From positions 26,242,079 to 26,306,078 of the forward strand of contig JASDDO010000026.1 in the NCBI GenBank assembly GCA_030015575.1: a stretch of DNA of 64,000 nucleotides. The letters run 5' to 3'. Below are positions 59,491 through 64,000 of this stretch, piece by piece. The position numbers were made by a program, and so were the translations under genes. The DNA is from Agapanthus africanus (lineage: Eukaryota > Streptophyta > Magnoliopsida > Asparagales > Amaryllidaceae). Positions within the stretch are counted from its first letter, which is position 1. Each line of letters opens with the position of its first letter. Under the pieces are notes generated by a model, which worked only from the letters and a program-made list of their open reading frames with translations, did not search any database and was not told the origin of the DNA.

Positions 59491-61704
59491 TGTTAGTGAT
59501 ATGTATGCCCTAGAGGCCATTACTGTACATACGATGTATATTGTAGTGGATGCTTGGACATATATAGTAAGGACTTTCTTGCACGACATGTTAGTATGTT
59601 ATCTGGTTGCTCTTTATCTTAACATGTACTCTGAATGTCTCTATAATACATGTTGATAAAGCCCTTAGGATGAGTACTTGACTACCAGGACTATGATGCA
59701 GATCATACTAGTGGGGACAGTGTAGTCGCTAAGTACATCCTTCAAATGTTCCTAGTTGTAGGTGTATCGAGACAGAGCATCGATATACCAGAGTAGACTA
59801 GCGTATGCTTCTCGACCCATGTAGATGGGCGATGGATGATCCTATATCCATTGGTGTTTGACATCAGAGATAGTATACGGATGCTCAGTGGAGACTGGGT
59901 ACACTGGACGGACTCGCCGAGAACTCCCAGATGGTATTATACCTCACGTCAGATGGCAGTTCTCTGGTGACACTGGTACAGGTTAGTCTGTAGACCCGAG
60001 ATCGTCATAGAGTCTTGTGTGATTCCCACTGTGCTTTGATTTCCACCTTACCACGTTCAAGAGAACGTGCAAAACGGTGGCTTTTGGGTACAGTCCCGAA
60101 TCACATGGAGGCAATGAGCGATAGGAGGGGTTTCGTCTCTCCCGGTATTGGGAGTTGATGTTGCGCTGTGTTCGATTGGCTATAACTGGAAATCCCTGGC
60201 CAGGGTTGCTGAGATTTACTGGTAAGTGTTATCAGTAGTTTCTCGAACTGTTATGGACCTCATATCGACACGACTTATTGGTTACTGGGGTCTAACGTTT
60301 ACCACCCCTAGACTGGATATGCGACATATCAGACGAAGAGACCGGACTGTACGGGAGTGTTACTGATTGGATTCGCAGGAGAATCTACAGGCTTGCTTGT
60401 TGATCTTCTGATCGCTCAATACCTGGGTGGCTGTTACGTTTAGCTGACCGCTTGCAACCTGTGGGTGTTTGATATGATCATCACCTACTACCGGCGTATT
60501 GACGATTCTTTAGAGTCCTACACAAAGGTTTCCTGGCTCAGGCAAAACGGAGTAGGAGCACATATGTGATATGTGCGGGACCGAGAATAATAGATATGAG
60601 ATACCGTATACTATTCTCGCGATATGTGATATCGGCCGGGTATATGTGATATAGCTGGGTCATCGGATCAAGTGTTGATTCGATGAAAGGTTACATTTTA
60701 TATTAGTCGGTTATTTGTGAAATAGCTGGATTATCGGATCAAGTGTTGATTCGATAATTTAATGTATAATTATATATTTGATATATTACATTACATTAAC
60801 TAATATAAGCTCACTTAATGATTCTTTTTCTCACTTGATAATACATTGATAAATATGTGATATATGTTAATTGTATTATTTTCCTTTGTTACAAAATATT
60901 GTATATGTGATATATAATATTGTAACATGTGAGGGTTACAAATGCAACTAGGGTTTAGAGTTTAAACCATGCTAGGGTTTTAGATTAGGGTTAACATTGT
61001 ATTAAGGATAATTCATTTTCTTTTGGATGAGCTTTGAGGAAGCTTCTTGTTCCTTTGACTTTATCCACCCTTTTTGTTTTATCCTTAATATTTGTTAACC
61101 CAAGTTTAACCCTAGCCTATGGTTAATTCTCTACATGAGTTAGCCATGACACATATTAAACTATGGTTGCATTTCTAACCTCAATAATAATTCATTCATC
61201 ACTTTTCTTCTTCATCTTCTTCAAGCTCACAAAAGCTTGCTTGATTTTTATTTTGTGATGATTTAAAGTGAGAAATTGAAAACAAAAGAGAGAAAAATTC
61301 TTACTTCATCATCCTCATCTATTCTAGCCACTTAGATTAGGGTGTTTGCTTTGCTAATACTTGATTAGTGAAACAAGAGCTTGGGTTTGAGATTCTTCAA
61401 GGTAGATCATCTTAGTAGTTGAAGATTGGAAGCAAGCTTGCATCTTTCTCTTCATGGAGCCTCTCTAAAGTCTGGGTACTTGATGATCGCAGCAAAGGGA
61501 TCTCAACACGGAGCTTATGAAGCGAAGGAACGGATTACAAAGGTTGTAATCCCTAACTCTTAGATGTTAAAGTGTTAACATGCTAGCTTTTATTTGATTC
61601 TCTAGTTAAAGTTCCTAGGTTTAGGGTTATCTTCAATGGCAAAATTTTAACTTGGCATGGATGATGCCTCCCGAAACCTTGCTGCCGTTGTAGGTAACCC
61701 GGCA
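59491..61704 (+). repeat. E3 5' LTR (2214 bp)
   Basis: Starts TGTTAGTG with atgtatgccctagaggcc, matching the minus-strand start of E1 (TGTTGGATATATATGCCCTA), and ends ggca before the primer site. The part at about 59900-60480 aligns with the cores of the E1 and E2 LTRs; the rest is diverged. Confidence 0.88.
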
Positions 61705-61705
61705 A

Positions 61706-61717
61706 TGGTATCAGAGC
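61706..61717 (+). other. E3 primer-binding site
   Basis: TGGTATCAGAGC, one base past the LTR end; complementary to initiator tRNA-Met. Confidence 0.92.
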
Positions 61718-61890
61718 CTAGCTAGAGAATTAGACGGATAAGTGTAGGATTACGAAACCGAAACAACTTCGAAACACCTGATGCCAAACCCTTGTTTCTG
61801 TCGAATTTAAAATGAGCTCTAAAAATTTTCCGAACAAGTGCAGAGTCATGTATGTGATACATAGTGAACATGGCCTAAACTCCACCCCCC

Positions 61891-61932
61891 TGCTCGGATT
61901 TTGGCCGATCACTTGGCCAAAAATTCCGAGCA
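61891..61932 (+). other. E3 stem-loop downstream of the PBS
   Basis: tgctcggattttggcc pairs with ggccaaaaattccgagca around an 8-nt loop. It starts 185 nt from the first base of the primer site, the same place as the E1 and E2 hairpins, but with unrelated sequence. Confidence 0.85.
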
Positions 61933-63816
61933 GGCCGGCCCCCCTGTGGGTTCTGGGCTCCAGGTTTGGGTCATGGTCATGTCTCTGGGGTTTGGTATTT
62001 TTGGTGTTGTTTATTTTAGCTAAATTTGCATGAGATGTTTATTTACTCAAAAGTTAATTCGGTGTGTTTCGTATTCGCAATTCTAGCTTGGTTTCATGAT
62101 TATTTAGACAGTGTTAAAAAGTTCGAACGTATATCAATAACTCACTTTTTCTCCTGTCGGAAAATTTCCAAGTGTTGGACTTTTTCTTAGTTAAAGAACA
62201 TTCAAAGTCGTGCAAGTAACGCGGTGGACCCTCTAGAAGAACGAAACCTTAACTCGATTATGTGACCGTCTGAACCACCTCTGAACCCTAGGGTTTGTAG
62301 TAGTTCGGCGTTGCCACATGTGAGGCGTTGGTTTGACCCTTCTACGGCTGGACCATTGGTATTGTGGCATGTGATGGATGCTTTTAAACTAAGTTCAAGA
62401 GTTAAGCAAATAGGGAAATTTTGGGTGTTTGTTGATTCGATCGGAATGTTTAACATCGTCTAACTTTTTCTGTAATGTGATACAATATTTGGAATCCACA
62501 AGTAGTTATGAGATAACTAATTTGAATGTTATAAATCTAGCAGTTTAGTCTCATTTGATCGGTTGCCACGGGATTTTGATGTGATCAAAAGTCCGTCGCA
62601 ATCACGTAGCATACGCGGATACTCGCCGGGTAAACTTAATAGATAGCCACGCCCCATAGCCTCGACCAAGTGACTGTAGGAGAACCCCGTCGCCAAAAGC
62701 ATCCATTCGGGTGCTCGCGACAGCGGTGTTCCGCCTTAGTGCACTTCGTCGACGGCACCGGGGGGTGCGGCCGTCTACTAAAGTTTCCGACGAGCATTCG
62801 ATCAGGATGTCAGGAATCTTGTTGAATTGCCCGACTAGATATTGAAAAGTGTTTTCGAGATCGAGACTAAAATACGGGGTTTATAATTGTTAGGCATGCG
62901 ATGTCTAAGGAATTCATTTGGTTAGGCATGTGATGTCTAAGAAAGTTGCGGATTCCAACTGTTGTAGTTTTACACTTTCTTTTCTGCAACCGTAAGTGTA
63001 ATATGCGGTGTATCGCCGGTTTCGTTGCTATACATCAATGACAATTGGGATACGCATATTTACTTACGTTGAGGACATGTAATGTTATGTGTTGTTGTGA
63101 TATGTTATATTGGATCGTCGTGTTTTGAATAGCCGGGGTTTTTATGTGAGATGAGGGTTTTTATTTTCATTCATGTAAAATTCATTGTATGTAATATTCT
63201 TTTATTGGGGCACTTCCGGGTTGAGGATGATGTCACCATTGTATATTATTTACTTTTCCGCATTATGATAGACCCAAGGCGGGGAGCACAAGTAACCGGG
63301 TTCTAGGGTCCAGTGGGAGACCATCTCGAGGAGTCGAGACCGGGTCTCCTAACTCTAGAATTGGTAGGATTGCTTGCCGCTCTCGTAGGGGTCTAGGGGT
63401 GTGGGATTGGCTATTCATCGTGACCGTGGAATCCGTGTTTTATACAGGCTCGCATTAAAACACGGACCTCCTAGTATATCCAATATTTCATATGTTTCTT
63501 CTGCTGCGATATCTGTGATGTGATCATTTGATATGTTGAGATAGATACTGGATATAGTATATGTGATATATTATATAGATGTTGCTTATGTTTTACACCC
63601 GTGCTAGCCCAGCCCCGCTCTGCCGTTAGTTACCTAACCTAACGGTGCACGAAGGGACATCGAGGCGAATGCGGATGGCATAAGCGTACGTTGTATTTAT
63701 CTGTGATGTTTAGGTAAATAAAATGACGGGACTTCATTAATGAGATTAATAAAATAAAAGAAATCTAAAGATGTTATGGAATTGAATTTTCAAAAACAGA
63801 TAGCTCTAGTTGTAGT

Positions 63817-64000
63817 TTTGCATAGTGGTGTTCCTTGTAGGACATCCATCACCTTATTCGATAAGGAAAGAGCCGAGATCCCTTCACCAGGAGTGACCTC
63901 TTTAGCAATAACTGGCAGATGCTACAACCCTCGGTTTTGTCTTTTGATTGCTTTTCTAGTTCTTGCTTTGCATAGCGGTATTCCTTGTAGAACATCCAGC
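63817..64000 (+). repeat. Direct repeat in E3 leader
   Basis: A unit starting tttgcatag(t/c)ggt(g/a)ttccttgtag occurs at 63817 and again at 63968, running off the window. Homologous to the repeat at 42688-42897 in E2 on the opposite strand. Confidence 0.8.

Larger units (their letters stand above)
59491..64000 (+). mobile_element. E3: 5' part of a third copia-like element
   Basis: Plus orientation: LTR 59491-61704, primer-binding site, stem-loop, then about 2.2 kb of leader with blocks also in E1 and E2 (the gacccaag block near 63270, the gctagccc/taacggtgc block near 63605-63650, the tttgcatag repeats at the end). It is inserted in B3 and runs off the window. No gag or pol is reached. Confidence 0.85.

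Overview
This is a window of plant nuclear DNA, almost certainly from a flowering plant and probably a eudicot. The evidence is one intron-rich plant receptor kinase gene surrounded by plant-type LTR retrotransposons (Ty3/gypsy chromovirus, Ty1/copia), two kinds of LINE (RTE and L1 with RNase H) and MITEs. No bacterial, organellar or RNA genes were recognised. I cannot name the species.

Only one host gene is convincing: an 11-exon, 626-residue leucine-rich-repeat receptor kinase of subfamily II, closest to the NSP-INTERACTING KINASE (NIK) group, at 7542-14224 on the + strand. Its tenth intron is swollen to 3.6 kb by a decayed but full-length RTE LINE with a 14-bp target duplication and a (TTG)n tail. 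A palindrome-rich CACTA-like remnant lies about 0.7 kb upstream.

The rest is nested repeats. Left edge: the 5' part of a copia-like element, E1 (minus, 1-3675), then a gypsy LTR fragment, C1 (to 5552). Middle: an L1 LINE (about 16190-28770) is split by gypsy-type LTR C2 (19337-25646), which is split by LTR B1 (20471-23320). The LINE is also hit by a 392-bp foldback MITE (26579-26970). Next comes LTR B2 (29115-32508), carrying a second MITE of the same family.

Right half: an Athila/Tat-like remnant D is split by a nearly intact chromovirus A (minus, 33606-55496, TSD aagga). A's 3' LTR is in turn split by a very young copia element E2 (36845-46445; its two 2120-bp LTRs differ at 7 positions by eye). 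A partial B LTR (B3) follows, split by solo LTR A3 (56160-59257, TSD tatat). B3 is then cut off by a third copia-like element, E3 (plus, 59491 to the window end).

The most unusual signal is in E1, E2 and E3. Their LTRs have diverged, yet each carries a GC-rich stem-loop starting 184-187 nt from the first base of the primer-binding site. The sequences differ but the structure and position are kept. This is a candidate RNA packaging or dimerisation element. E1 and E2 also share three copies of a 19-mer with identical 84/93-nt spacing, in a region that looks non-coding.
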